Below, piece by piece: positions 8,667 through 16,099 of a stretch of DNA of 64,000 nt. The stretch's first letter is position 1. Every line of letters starts with the position of its first letter. The translations under genes and the position numbers were made by a program. Source of the stretch: Puia dinghuensis (lineage in GTDB: Bacteria; Bacteroidota; Bacteroidia; Chitinophagales; Chitinophagaceae); contig NZ_BMJC01000001.1 in assembly GCF_014642875.1 (NCBI RefSeq), positions 1,717,335-1,781,334 of the forward strand. The letters run 5' to 3'. The notes beneath the pieces are model-generated. The model was not told where the DNA came from and made no database searches. It saw only the letters and a program-made list of their open reading frames with translations.

Positions 8667-9518
8667 TTACTTAATGATCCTCCGTATCTTATTCGCATTC
8701 TCCATCAACTCCCTCAAATACCCCTCATTCTCCTTTTCCAGACAGCTCTTGAACTTCCGCAACTGGCTGATATGTTCATTCAACACGTCCAGCACATGCT
8801 CCCGGTTCTGCATAAAAATGGGCAGCCACATCGACGGATTACTCTTCGCCAGCCGCACCGTGCTCTCAAAACCACCCCCCGCCAGTTCGAAGATGGCGCT
8901 CTCTTCTTTCTCCTTTTCCAGCACCGTATTGGCCAGGGCAAAGGAAGTGATATGCGAAATATGGCTCACATAGGCGGCATGCATATCATGGCTGTTCGCA
9001 TCCATATACACAAAATGCATCCCCATCTGGCGGTAGAGGTCCTCCATCACATCCACGGCATCCGCATCGCTCTTCTCTTTTTCACAGATAACACAACACC
9101 TGCCCTTGAATGCATCCCGCACCGCCGCTTCCGGCCCGCTGTATTCCGTACCCCACATCGGGTGCATCGCCACGAACCGGCTACGCATCGGATGCCCGTC
9201 CAGGCTCTCGCAAAGGGCCAGCTTCGTAGACCCGGCATCGGCCACTATCTGCCGGTCCGTGATCATATCCATGATCTGCCCCATCACGGGAATGGTAACA
9301 TCCACGGGGATAGCGACATAGATCAGGTCACTCTGCTTCACCGCTTCATCAAGTGGCAGGGCCTCGTCTATCAGCCCCAGCTCCAGCGCTTTCTGCGTAC
9401 TAGCCTGCGTCCGGCTAACCCCGATAACCCTGCGTACAAGCCCCCGATCCTTCAGGGCCAGACTAAAACTTCCGCTTATTAAACCTACTCCGACGATCGT
9501 AACGGTATCGAACCTCAT
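8667..9518 (-). CDS. tyrA: prephenate dehydrogenase
   Basis: TyrA oxidatively decarboxylates prephenate to 4-hydroxyphenylpyruvate, the tyrosine precursor. With the ATG at 9516-9518 the protein is 283 residues and opens with the Rossmann motif TIVGVGLISGSFSLAL. Downstream are DAGSTK, the FVAMHPMWGTEYSGP substrate loop and the dimerising helical C-terminus. The start is chosen because it overlaps the aminotransferase stop in an ATGA arrangement; 19 extra upstream codons would lie inside that gene. No ACT domain is present, so feedback control is more likely transcriptional, through the leader upstream of pheA. Confidence 0.92.
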   Translation of the reverse strand: MRFDTVTIVGVGLISGSFSLALKDRGLVRRVIGVSRTQASTQKALELGLIDEALPLDEAVKQSDLIYVAIPVDVTIPVMGQIMDMITDRQIVADAGSTKLALCESLDGHPMRSRFVAMHPMWGTEYSGPEAAVRDAFKGRCCVICEKEKSDADAVDVMEDLYRQMGMHFVYMDANSHDMHAAYVSHISHITSFALANTVLEKEKEESAIFELAGGGFESTVRLAKSNPSMWLPIFMQNREHVLDVLNEHISQLRKFKSCLEKENEGYLRELMENANKIRRIIK

Positions 9519-10729
9519 ATTCCTGCCGATTTTATCCGATTTATGCTTTCCCTGAATTTTTCTACTGGCGTACAAAGGCTTACCCTGACATAGTTCTCAC
9601 CGGCCGATCCGAAGATACCCCCCGGCGTTATAAATACCCCGGCCTCATGCAACACCCGGTCACTAAGCGCGAACCCATCGGCATACGAAGAAGGGATCCT
9701 TGCCCAGACGAATAACCCCGCCTGCTCCTTGCTAAATTCACACTTCAGCTTAACCAGCAGCTCATAGGCCAGCTCCCGCCGCTCCTTGTACACGGCATTT
9801 ACCCCTTCATACCATTCCCTGCTCAGCGAAAGCGCTTTCGCCGCCGCCAGCTGCACCGGCAGAAACATTCCGCTGTCCATATTGCTCTTAAACCGCAACA
9901 CCTCATCGATCCGCTCTTTCGCACCCAAAAGAGCCCCCACCCGCCAGCCGGCCATATTCTGCGACTTGCTGAGTGAGTTCAATTCTACCGCCACTTCCTT
10001 TGCCCCCGGCGTCGCCAGCAGACTCATCGGCGTATCATTGAGGATAAAGCTATAGGGATTATCATGACAGATCAGTATTTTATGCCGCCGGCCAAAATCC
10101 ACCAGCCGTTCGAACAGCTCACGAGTCGGCAGCTTCCCCGTCGGCATCTGGGGATAATTCACCCACATCAGCTTGATCCGGCCCGGGGGCTCCACCTCAC
10201 AGGTCCTCATCGGAACCCCTGCAGCTACTAACCGCTCCAGCTCATCAAAATCCGGGAACCAGTCACTGCCCGCCGTCAACGAATAATCGATACTGGCGCC
10301 CCCGGCCAGCTTCACCGCGCTCCGGTAAGTGGGATAACCCGGGTTGGGGACAAGCGCACCATCGCCTTCATCGAGATAGGTCATACAGATATGCATGATG
10401 CCTTCCTTCGAACCGATCAGCGGCAGGATCTCCGCATCGGGGTCGAGCTCCACTCCATACCATTGCCGGTACCAGTCCGCCAGGGCCTTCCGCAGCGCAG
10501 GCGCCCCCTTATACGATTGATACCCATGGACATTAGGCTTCGCGCTTTCTTCCTTCAACACCTCGATGACTTCCGGGTCCGGGGGCAGGTCGGGACTGCC
10601 GATCCCCAGGTTGATCACGTTCTTTCCCTGCTTGTTCAATTCGTCTATCTCCCGCAGCTTTTGCGAGAAATAATATTCCCCGATACCTTCCAACCGCTTG
10701 GCGGTTGTAATAAGACTTGAAGTCTTCAT
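9515..10729 (-). CDS. PLP-dependent aminotransferase class I/II (probable aromatic amino acid or prephenate aminotransferase)
   Basis: The 404-residue fold-type I aminotransferase has VINLGIGSPDLPPDPEV near the N-terminus, the YPQMPTG loop (family norm NYPNNPTG), ICHDNPYSFI with the PLP-contacting Asp and Tyr, and the Schiff-base Lys in LNSLSKSQNMAGWRVG. Its place between pheA and tyrA, with 4-nt overlaps on both sides, points to transamination of phenylpyruvate and 4-hydroxyphenylpyruvate. The sequence alone could also fit LL-diaminopimelate or aspartate aminotransferase, so substrate is inferred from context. Confidence 0.88.
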   Translation of the reverse strand: MKTSSLITTAKRLEGIGEYYFSQKLREIDELNKQGKNVINLGIGSPDLPPDPEVIEVLKEESAKPNVHGYQSYKGAPALRKALADWYRQWYGVELDPDAEILPLIGSKEGIMHICMTYLDEGDGALVPNPGYPTYRSAVKLAGGASIDYSLTAGSDWFPDFDELERLVAAGVPMRTCEVEPPGRIKLMWVNYPQMPTGKLPTRELFERLVDFGRRHKILICHDNPYSFILNDTPMSLLATPGAKEVAVELNSLSKSQNMAGWRVGALLGAKERIDEVLRFKSNMDSGMFLPVQLAAAKALSLSREWYEGVNAVYKERRELAYELLVKLKCEFSKEQAGLFVWARIPSSYADGFALSDRVLHEAGVFITPGGIFGSAGENYVRVSLCTPVEKFRESINRIKSAGI

Positions 10730-11559
10730 ATTGTAATGCCTTTTTTATATGTTCCATAGATTTTCAGCTCCGCCGTAATCGGCTTTATCGCCTCTATCAC
10801 CTCATGAAACTGCCCAAGACTATCAAACTCCATATCCGCATGAAAAGAATACTCCCACTCGCTCCCCGGGATGGGAAACGACTGCAGCTTGCTCAGGTTG
10901 ATCCCCCCCTCTGCTATCTTCGTCAACACCCGCGCCAGACTGCCCCGCGAATGGTCCGTATGAAAATTCACGGACGCCTTGTTGGGGTCGGCAACCACCA
11001 TCGCATTGTCCTCCCGTTGAAGTATAAGAAAGCGCGTATAGTTGTTCTTCATCGTCTGGATGCCGGGCGCCAGCACCTCCAACCCAAAAAGCTCGGCGGC
11101 AAGCTTGCTGGCGATAGCAGCGGTATGCCTGCTGCGATGTTGCTGCAGGTGTTTGGCGCTGAGCGCAGTATCTTCCGTCTCCACCAATTTCCAGTGCGGG
11201 TGCTTCTCCAGGTAATCGATACATTGCAACAAGGCCATCGGATGGGAGTGCACCTCCCGGATATCATCCAGCCCGACACCGGGATTGACCAGCAGGTTCT
11301 GCTTTATCTGCAGGTAGATCTCACCGACAACCCGGAGATTACTCTTCTGCAGCAGGTTGTAGTTTGGCAAGATACTTCCCGCTATAGAATTCTCTATCGC
11401 CATCACCCCGCCATCACTCTCCTTCCGGTTCGATGCCACCTTCACCACCTCCCGAAAAGTAGCACAGGTGATCACCTCCACATCCTTTCCAAAGAATTGC
11501 TGCGCAGCCACCTGGTGAAAACTGCCCTCATAACCCTGAATCGAGACTCTTTTACTCAT
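10726..11559 (-). CDS. pheA: prephenate dehydratase
   Basis: PheA converts prephenate to phenylpyruvate. Starting at the ATG at 11557-11559 (MSKRVSIQGYEGSFH) the protein is 277 residues. The dehydratase domain shows GYEGSFHQVAA, GVMAIENSIAG, SHPMALLQC and the catalytic TRF triad in NNYTRFLIL. The C-terminal ACT domain (FHTDHSRGSLARVLTKIAEGG) lacks the ESRP motif of enterobacterial PheA. There is no fused chorismate mutase; that activity is on the DAHP synthase. It heads the Phe/Tyr operon and lies downstream of a leader-peptide attenuator. Confidence 0.93.
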   Translation of the reverse strand: MSKRVSIQGYEGSFHQVAAQQFFGKDVEVITCATFREVVKVASNRKESDGGVMAIENSIAGSILPNYNLLQKSNLRVVGEIYLQIKQNLLVNPGVGLDDIREVHSHPMALLQCIDYLEKHPHWKLVETEDTALSAKHLQQHRSRHTAAIASKLAAELFGLEVLAPGIQTMKNNYTRFLILQREDNAMVVADPNKASVNFHTDHSRGSLARVLTKIAEGGINLSKLQSFPIPGSEWEYSFHADMEFDSLGQFHEVIEAIKPITAELKIYGTYKKGITI

Positions 11560-11561
11560 AA

Positions 11562-11605
11562 TTTGTCGCCTCCGGCTTCTGTCGAATTTAGCCTCCGGCG
11601 ACAAA
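11562..11605 (-). promoter_or_regulatory. hairpin overlapping the pheA ribosome-binding site
   Basis: On the minus strand TTTGTCGCC (11597-11605) pairs perfectly with GGCGACAAA (11562-11570) across a 26-nt loop. The second arm starts inside the SD-like GGAGG and ends two bases before the pheA ATG. GGAGGC occurs twice in the hairpin. Folding would occlude the ribosome-binding site, so a translational control layer is possible; this is inference from pairing only. Confidence 0.5.
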
Positions 11606-11617
11606 CCTCTAATGTCT

Positions 11618-11647
11618 GGCCTTCGGCCGATGGGCCTGTGGCCCATC
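11618..11647 (+). repeat. small intergenic hairpin repeat, copy A
   Basis: The core GGCCTTCGGCC (11618-11628) is followed by a perfect hairpin GATGGGCC-tgt-GGCCCATC. TCTAATG precedes it, as it does in copy B at 13348. The core and the adjacent hairpin with a 3-nt loop recur in copies B and C (16012-16047, opposite orientation), so this is a REP-like element family. Confidence 0.65.
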
Positions 11648-11662
11648 ATTGTCCTAAAATGC

Positions 11663-11686
11663 AAAAATCCCGGCTTTTGACCGGGA
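11663..11686 (-). terminator. attenuator terminator of the pheA leader
   Basis: On the minus strand TCCCGG-tcaaaag-CCGGGA is followed by ATTTTTGC, an intrinsic terminator between the aromatic leader peptide and pheA. Its first arm (11679-11686, TCCCGGTC) can instead pair with GACCGGGA at 11735-11742, which lies in leader codons 21-23. The two structures are mutually exclusive. It would also stop transcripts arriving from the upstream murQ operon. Confidence 0.8.
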
Positions 11687-11710
11687 CTCTTTATGTTAAT
11701 CTGTTTTTAT

Positions 11711-11803
11711 TTAGTTTCTTGTTAACAAAAGCAATCCCGGTCTACCCGTAAAGTAGAAATAAAAGAAAAAGTAAAAAAACCGGTATGCCTTCGTAATATT
11801 CAT
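11711..11803 (-). CDS. pheL: pheA operon leader peptide (Phe/Tyr-rich attenuator peptide)
   Basis: ATG at 11801-11803 opens a 30-codon frame ending in TAA at 11711-11713. Residues 7-18 read YRFFYFFFYFYF, that is ten consecutive aromatic codons (7 Phe, 3 Tyr) at positions 9-18, plus Tyr7. Codons 21-23 (AGA CCG GGA) contain the antiterminator arm. It sits downstream of a consensus promoter and upstream of an intrinsic terminator and pheA, exactly like enterobacterial pheL. A ribosome stalled for charged Phe or Tyr tRNA would leave the arm free to pair with the terminator, allowing readthrough into pheA, the aminotransferase and tyrA. The pheL name is by analogy of position and function, not homology. 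Confidence 0.85.
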   Translation of the reverse strand: MNITKAYRFFYFFFYFYFTGRPGLLLLTRN

Positions 11804-11820
11804 AATAACTATCAGTGCAC

Positions 11821-11851
11821 CAAAATTAGGGACTTATCCCGAATTACCAAA
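11821..11851 (-). promoter_or_regulatory. promoter of the pheA leader/operon
   Basis: On the minus strand TTTG (11848-11851), 19 nt, then TAATTTTG (11821-11828) is a full match to the Bacteroidota -33/-7 promoter. A start point a few bases downstream would leave a 5' UTR of about 10 nt before the leader-peptide ATG at 11803. Confidence 0.75.
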
Positions 11852-11878
11852 TTTATTTTAAGGCCCGGAATACTACCC

Positions 11879-12457
11879 TCAACTACCTCCCGGACCGTCC
11901 AATCGCTGCATGATCTGCTTGTCGATCAGCGTAAACAGGTGAAAAGGCTTATACGTACGCCAGTTCTCCAGCTCGATCAGCTCGATATACCGGTTCAGCT
12001 TCGCCTTGCGGAAATCATACTGCGTCTGCTCCGGCATGTTCAGACAGGCGATCCAGCCCCCGGCATCGGTCACTTCCTCGAACCATTCTTCGTAATAATC
12101 CTTGTCCCCGCTGTGGAAATTGAGGACATTCTCCGCGATAAGAATGAATTTGGTGATCCCGAACTCAAAGAACTTATCGGTCACCTCCCGCTTCAGGTTC
12201 ATGATATCGTTCTCGATAGCATCATTCCATTCCCCAAACAGCTCGATCACCGCATAATGCTCTTCGTAGTCGGCCAGCAGCACTTTCAAATACAATGTCC
12301 GCGACCCGAAATCATCCCACTGCGGATGGATATAGTAGTTGTAAATGGTTTGTGAGAACTCGAATTCAGAATAAACCCTCCCATAGAATGGCGATCTCTC
12401 GTCCTCTTCGCTCACATACAAATGACGCCAGTTATAAAATGGTTCTATCTCGTGCAT
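11879..12457 (-). CDS. conserved hypothetical protein
   Basis: The 192-residue soluble protein has no signal peptide or membrane segment and is rich in Tyr, Trp and acidic residues (MHEIEPFYNWRHLYVSEEDE, YNYYIHPQWDDFGS). An alpha/beta pattern is likely (TLYLKVLLADYEEHYAVIELFGEW, GITKFILIAENVLNFHSG). I do not recognise a named domain. It begins 11 nt after the murQ stop, so it is the last gene of the GlcNAc-kinase/murQ unit, but the link to wall recycling is only positional. Confidence 0.75.
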   Translation of the reverse strand: MHEIEPFYNWRHLYVSEEDERSPFYGRVYSEFEFSQTIYNYYIHPQWDDFGSRTLYLKVLLADYEEHYAVIELFGEWNDAIENDIMNLKREVTDKFFEFGITKFILIAENVLNFHSGDKDYYEEWFEEVTDAGGWIACLNMPEQTQYDFRKAKLNRYIELIELENWRTYKPFHLFTLIDKQIMQRLDGPGGS

Positions 12458-12468
12458 AAAATAATTGC

Positions 12469-13284
12469 TTACATGGTTGCGGAATCCACCGCTTTCTTCA
12501 CACTCCCGCTTCGCAAGAGCAGCTCCCGGGCCTTATCATAATCCGTCATCCCCGTCCCCTCCATCACCATCTTGGTACCCCTGTCCACCAATTTACTGTT
12601 GGTCAGTTGCATATTCACCATTTTATTATCTTCTACTCTGCCGATCCGGATCATTACAGCAGTAGACACCATATTCAACACCAACTTCTGAGCAGTCCCG
12701 CTCTTCATCCGGGTACTCCCCGTCACGAACTCCGGCCCCACCACCACCTCGACAGGATAATCAGCCTGGTCGGCCACCGGCGACCCCGGATTGCAAACGA
12801 TGCAACCCGTAGGGATACCCCGTTTGCGGCAGGATTCCAAAGCCCCTATAACATAGGGTGTTGTACCACTGGCTGCAACGCCTATTACAAGGTCTCTGTC
12901 GCATACTTCATATGGCTCCAGGTCGACCCAGCCCTGCTGGTAGTCGTCCTCGGCATTCTCCACCGGTTTACGGATCGCCGTCTCCCCACCCGCTATCACC
13001 CCGATGATGAGATCGAATGGCATCCCGTATGTCGGCGGTATCTCGCTGGCATCCAACACTCCAAGCCGCCCACTCGTCCCGGCGCCGATGTAGAACAACC
13101 GCCCCCCCGCCAGCATCTTATCCGTAATGGCTACCACCAGTTTCTCTATCTGTGGTATGGCTTTTTCAACCGCATCCGGCACCGTTTTATCCTCCTGGTT
13201 GATACTCGTAAGTATCTCCCTGACACTCATCTGATCCAGGTGATGATACCGGCTTTCCTCTTCGGTAACCTTCTCGATAGCCAT
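12469..13284 (-). CDS. murQ: N-acetylmuramic acid 6-phosphate etherase
   Basis: MurQ cleaves the lactyl ether of MurNAc-6-phosphate to GlcNAc-6-phosphate and D-lactate during peptidoglycan recycling. The 271-residue SIS-domain protein shows GRLFYIGAGTSGRLGVLDASEIPPT and the active-site stretch VIGVAASGTTPYVIGAL, with EFVTGSTRMKSGTAQKLVLNM near the C-terminus. It is slightly shorter than the usual 295-305 residues, lacking part of the C-terminal helical tail. It lies downstream of a BadF-type sugar kinase, a consistent pairing. Confidence 0.95.
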   Translation of the reverse strand: MAIEKVTEEESRYHHLDQMSVREILTSINQEDKTVPDAVEKAIPQIEKLVVAITDKMLAGGRLFYIGAGTSGRLGVLDASEIPPTYGMPFDLIIGVIAGGETAIRKPVENAEDDYQQGWVDLEPYEVCDRDLVIGVAASGTTPYVIGALESCRKRGIPTGCIVCNPGSPVADQADYPVEVVVGPEFVTGSTRMKSGTAQKLVLNMVSTAVMIRIGRVEDNKMVNMQLTNSKLVDRGTKMVMEGTGMTDYDKARELLLRSGSVKKAVDSATM

Positions 13285-13296
13285 GCTTTTTCAAAT

Positions 13297-13341
13297 GTGC
13301 GCCGGGAATAGGTTTCCGAAATTTACCCATCCCCGGCGCAC
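13297..13341. repeat. long-loop inverted repeat upstream of murQ
   Basis: GTGCGCCGGG (13297-13306) and CCCGGCGCAC (13332-13341) form a perfect 10-bp stem around a 25-nt loop, 13 nt before the murQ ATG on the minus strand. With no T-tract it is not an obvious terminator. It may be an mRNA-stability or attenuating structure between the kinase gene and murQ. Confidence 0.5.
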
Positions 13342-13347
13342 GGTCTA

Positions 13348-13382
13348 ATGATGGGCCTTCGGCCAGCAGACCCGTGGTCCGC
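13348..13382 (+). repeat. small intergenic hairpin repeat, copy B
   Basis: ATGATG is followed by GGCCTTCGGCC (13354-13364) and an imperfect hairpin GCAGACC-cgt-GGTCCGC (6 of 7 pairs). It matches copy A (11618) and the reverse complement of copy C (16012) in core, order and 3-nt loop. It lies between the kinase stop and murQ. Confidence 0.65.
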
Positions 13383-13386
13383 TTTG

Positions 13387-14226
13387 TTATTGTTGATGAT
13401 ATTTTATAAGCCCATCCATCGGCTTCCGCAGGACATGGCCCATTTCAAATTCATAGGTATTGCACAGCTCCCTGATCACATCCTTAAAGCCATAGGCTAC
13501 CCCCCCTACAAAATGAATTGGCAATTTCCAGCTTTCCCGGTATTTACACAAGTGATTAAAGAAAAAATCATTCAACCCGTCCTCGATGATATTTTCTATC
13601 ATATAATGCCCCCTGTTCTCCACCAGGAAAAGGGTAAACGAAGCCAGATAGCGGTTGGGCAACGGCTTTTTATATACATTTTCCAGTATCTCCTTCCGGT
13701 TGGTAACGTATTTGGCATCGAACTTATACCGCAGCTCCTCGTCAAAGGTATCATACAGGTAATACTGTAACACCTTCCTGCCCAGGTAGGCCCCGCTGCC
13801 TTCATCCCCCAGTACATACCCGAGCCCGGGGCTGCTCTTTGCTATCTTCCTGCCATCGAAATAACAGGCGAAGCTGCCTGTGCCGAGATTACAGGCCATC
13901 CCCTTGGACGAACCGCAAACCGCGATGGCCGCCCCCATCAGGTCATGGGTCACATGGGTACTGGCGCCGGGAAAAGCGCCGCGCAAAGCCTTTTGTACTA
14001 TCTTCCGGTTGTCCGGATTCGCACACCCCGTCCCATAAAAATACACCTGTTCAACCGGCGCCTTCTTCAATGCCGGCAACAGCTCCCGGCTGATCACCTG
14101 TCCGATGCCGGCCGCATCCAGAAAATAGGGACTGATCCCCTGCGTATCCACCTTCTTTTTCTTTCCGTCATAAAGCAGGCACCACTCACACTTGGTGGCC
14201 CCACTATCTGCAATCAATATATTCAT
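13387..14226 (-). CDS. BadF/BadG/BcrA/BcrD-type N-acetylglucosamine (aminosugar) kinase
   Basis: Beginning at the ATG at 14224-14226 (MNILIADSGATKCEW) the protein has 279 residues. It shows the actin-like ATPase phosphate-1 loop LIADSGATK, a second phosphate loop ACNLGTGSFACYF and the adenosine-region LGDEGSGAYLGRKVL. Family members phosphorylate GlcNAc or related amino sugars. Paired with murQ it would feed wall-derived aminosugars into GlcNAc-6-phosphate. A 29-residue upstream extension is rejected because it is low-complexity intergenic sequence (Gly/Pro/Arg). Confidence 0.85.
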   Translation of the reverse strand: MNILIADSGATKCEWCLLYDGKKKKVDTQGISPYFLDAAGIGQVISRELLPALKKAPVEQVYFYGTGCANPDNRKIVQKALRGAFPGASTHVTHDLMGAAIAVCGSSKGMACNLGTGSFACYFDGRKIAKSSPGLGYVLGDEGSGAYLGRKVLQYYLYDTFDEELRYKFDAKYVTNRKEILENVYKKPLPNRYLASFTLFLVENRGHYMIENIIEDGLNDFFFNHLCKYRESWKLPIHFVGGVAYGFKDVIRELCNTYEFEMGHVLRKPMDGLIKYHQQ

Positions 14227-14359
14227 TGGCCTGTCTTTTACTCTTCCTGGTCCCGGCCGGCCCATAGGCCCTCCGCCCATCAGCTTTGGCATGCAAGTTA
14301 ACTTATGATTCATTAATTTGCAGCCTTCCGGCTAAATTCAATCGGCTAAAATCACTCGA

Positions 14360-15958
14360 ATGAAAAAATTGCAGGTCTGGCTACCCTTGTTATTCGCCAT
14401 CGTCATGATCGTCGGGATGATCATCGGTTTCCGCCTTCGTGGCAATATCCGCCCTACAGGCATCTTCGTCGCCCGTAAACCGACACCCGTGCAGGAAGTG
14501 ATGGATCTGATCAATATGAATTACGTAGACTCCATCTCACCGGACACCATCGCCGGCGACGCTATAGAAGGGATGCTGACCCACCTCGATCCACACTCGG
14601 TCTATATACCCGCCGCCGACGTCACGGAGGTGAACGAAGACCTGCAAGGCAATTTCGAAGGCATCGGGGTCGAATTCCAGATCTTCGACGACACCGTCAA
14701 CGTAGTAAATGTATTACCCGGCGGCCCCAGCGACAAAGCCAACCTCAAAGTCGGGGATAAATTCCTGAAGGTCGGTGACTCCGTTGTGGCAGGCAACGGC
14801 ATCACAAACGACCGTATCCGTAAATTGCTGCGCGGACCTGGTTCCAGCGATGTCGCCATCACCCTTCTCAGGGTGGGCGAACCCGGCAAACCCATGCAGG
14901 TCCACATCACCCGGGGCACTATTCCCCTGCCGTCCGTAGATGTTTCCTACATGATCAATAAAGAGACCGGCTACATCCGCATCAACCGCTTCTCCGAAAC
15001 AACCCACGCAGAATTCGCTCAGGCCCTGATGCAGCTGCAAAAAGAAGGTCTCCAAAAACTGATCCTCGACCTGCGGGGCAACGGCGGCGGCATCCTCCAG
15101 GAGTCCATCGAGATCGCCGACGACTTCCTCGACGGCGACAAGCTCATCGTCTATACGGTTGGCGCCCGCTCCCCGAAAGTCGAATACCGCTGCCGCCGCG
15201 ACGGCCTTTTCGAAAAGGGTAAGCTCGTCCTGCTCACCGATGAAGGGACGGCTTCGGCAAGTGAAGTGCTCACCGGCGCCATCCAGGACTGGGACCGGGC
15301 CACCATCATCGGCCGCCGGACATTCGGCAAAGGCCTGGTGCAACAACCCTTCCAGTTGAGCGACGGCTCTTCCCTCCGCCTCACCATCGCCCGGTATTAT
15401 ACGCCCACCGGCCGCAGCATCCAAAAACCCTATGACAAAGGACACGACGACTACAACGAAGAAGTGATGAAACGCTTCCACGACGGGGAAGTCCTCCATG
15501 GCGATACGTCGACAAAACATACCGGAGCCGCATACCGCACGCTTGGTCCCGAGCGCCGCACCGTATATGGCGGCGGCGGCATCACCCCCGACATCTTCAT
15601 CGGCTTTGATACCAGCACCTTCTCCCGCAATGCCACCGCCTTATATATAGATGGCACCATCAACCGCTTCATTTACGCTTATTATATCCAGCATCTCTCC
15701 ACCTTCCAGCCCTTCAAAACCCCGGAGGCATTCATCACCGGCTACCACGACGAAGAAGCGCTCTGGAAGGGCCTCACCACCTACGCCGCAAAAGATACGA
15801 TCAACCTCACCAACGTCGGCCCAAAAGAAAAAGACGAGCTAAAGCACCGGCTAAAGGCGATGATGGCCCGGCAGATCTGGCGCACGGAAGGCTATTATGA
15901 AGTAAGCAACGCCTACGATCCTGTCGTTACAAAAGCCCTCGAAGTAGTCGCGAAATAA
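14360..15958 (+). CDS. S41 family C-terminal processing peptidase with PDZ domain
   Basis: The 532-residue protein opens with an uncleaved or cleaved signal segment (VWLPLLFAIVMIVGMIIGF). A short helical region is followed by a PDZ domain (about 85-175, GNFEGIGVEFQIFDDTVNVVNVLPGGPSDKA) and the S41 protease core. The Ser-Lys dyad is visible: Ser299 in EGTASASE and Lys324 in TFGKGLVQQ, with the standard spacing of 25. Tail-specific proteases act in the periplasm on C-termini of envelope proteins. A hairpin follows the stop at once. Confidence 0.93.
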   Translation: MKKLQVWLPLLFAIVMIVGMIIGFRLRGNIRPTGIFVARKPTPVQEVMDLINMNYVDSISPDTIAGDAIEGMLTHLDPHSVYIPAADVTEVNEDLQGNFEGIGVEFQIFDDTVNVVNVLPGGPSDKANLKVGDKFLKVGDSVVAGNGITNDRIRKLLRGPGSSDVAITLLRVGEPGKPMQVHITRGTIPLPSVDVSYMINKETGYIRINRFSETTHAEFAQALMQLQKEGLQKLILDLRGNGGGILQESIEIADDFLDGDKLIVYTVGARSPKVEYRCRRDGLFEKGKLVLLTDEGTASASEVLTGAIQDWDRATIIGRRTFGKGLVQQPFQLSDGSSLRLTIARYYTPTGRSIQKPYDKGHDDYNEEVMKRFHDGEVLHGDTSTKHTGAAYRTLGPERRTVYGGGGITPDIFIGFDTSTFSRNATALYIDGTINRFIYAYYIQHLSTFQPFKTPEAFITGYHDEEALWKGLTTYAAKDTINLTNVGPKEKDELKHRLKAMMARQIWRTEGYYEVSNAYDPVVTKALEVVAK

Positions 15959-15986
15959 AAAAGGACCGGCTGGAAAGCCGGTCCGT
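15959..15986. terminator. hairpin terminator after the S41 peptidase gene
   Basis: GGACCGGCT-ggaa-AGCCGGTCC (15963-15984) is a 9-bp perfect stem directly after the TAA. The T-rich tract is on the minus-strand side (TTTTTTATTT), so it ends leftward transcripts best. On the plus strand it is a strong stem with a weak tail. Confidence 0.7.
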
Positions 15987-16011
15987 ATTGTAACACTACC
16001 ATTCGAAACAA

Positions 16012-16047
16012 AAAGGACCACAGGTCCTTTGGCCGAAGGCCCATCAT
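16012..16047 (-). repeat. small intergenic hairpin repeat, copy C
   Basis: AAAGGACC-aca-GGTCCTTT is a perfect hairpin, followed by GGCCGAAGGCC and CATCAT. Read on the minus strand it is ATGATG, GGCCTTCGGCC, then the 3-nt-loop hairpin, the same order as copies A and B. Confidence 0.65.
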
Positions 16048-16052
16048 AAGCC

Positions 16053-16099
16053 GTTTTGGGCCGGGGCGTATATTCCCCAAACGCCCAACGGCCCAAAAC
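16053..16099. terminator. large bidirectional hairpin between convergent genes
   Basis: GTTTTGGGCCG (16053-16063) pairs with CGGCCCAAAAC (16089-16099), and inside it GGGCGT pairs with ACGCCC, giving about 17 bp with one 2-nt bulge and an 11-nt loop. AAAAC and GTTTT ends provide short A/T flanks for both directions. It abuts the stop of the minus-strand gene at 16099. Confidence 0.6.

Larger units (their letters stand above)
11560..11878. other. pheA leader region (gene-free in conventional annotation)
   Basis: This 319-nt gap between the stop of a conserved hypothetical gene and pheA is densely structured on the minus strand. In transcription order it holds a promoter (11821-11851), a 30-codon aromatic leader peptide (11711-11803), an antiterminator/terminator pair (11735-11742 with 11679-11686, versus 11668-11686), a hairpin repeat (11618-11647) and a 9-bp hairpin around the pheA ribosome-binding site (11562-11605). 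Confidence 0.85.

Noticed and set aside
11663-11690. Plain terminator of the murQ operon
   Set aside because: A simple terminator would not need the 8-bp complementary arm inside an aromatic-rich ORF placed behind its own promoter; the attenuator reading explains all parts.
14250-14285. Fourth copy of the small hairpin repeat upstream of the sugar kinase
   Set aside because: GGCCCATAGGCC and GATGGGC are present on the minus strand, but the GGCCTTCGGCC core is missing, so it was not counted.
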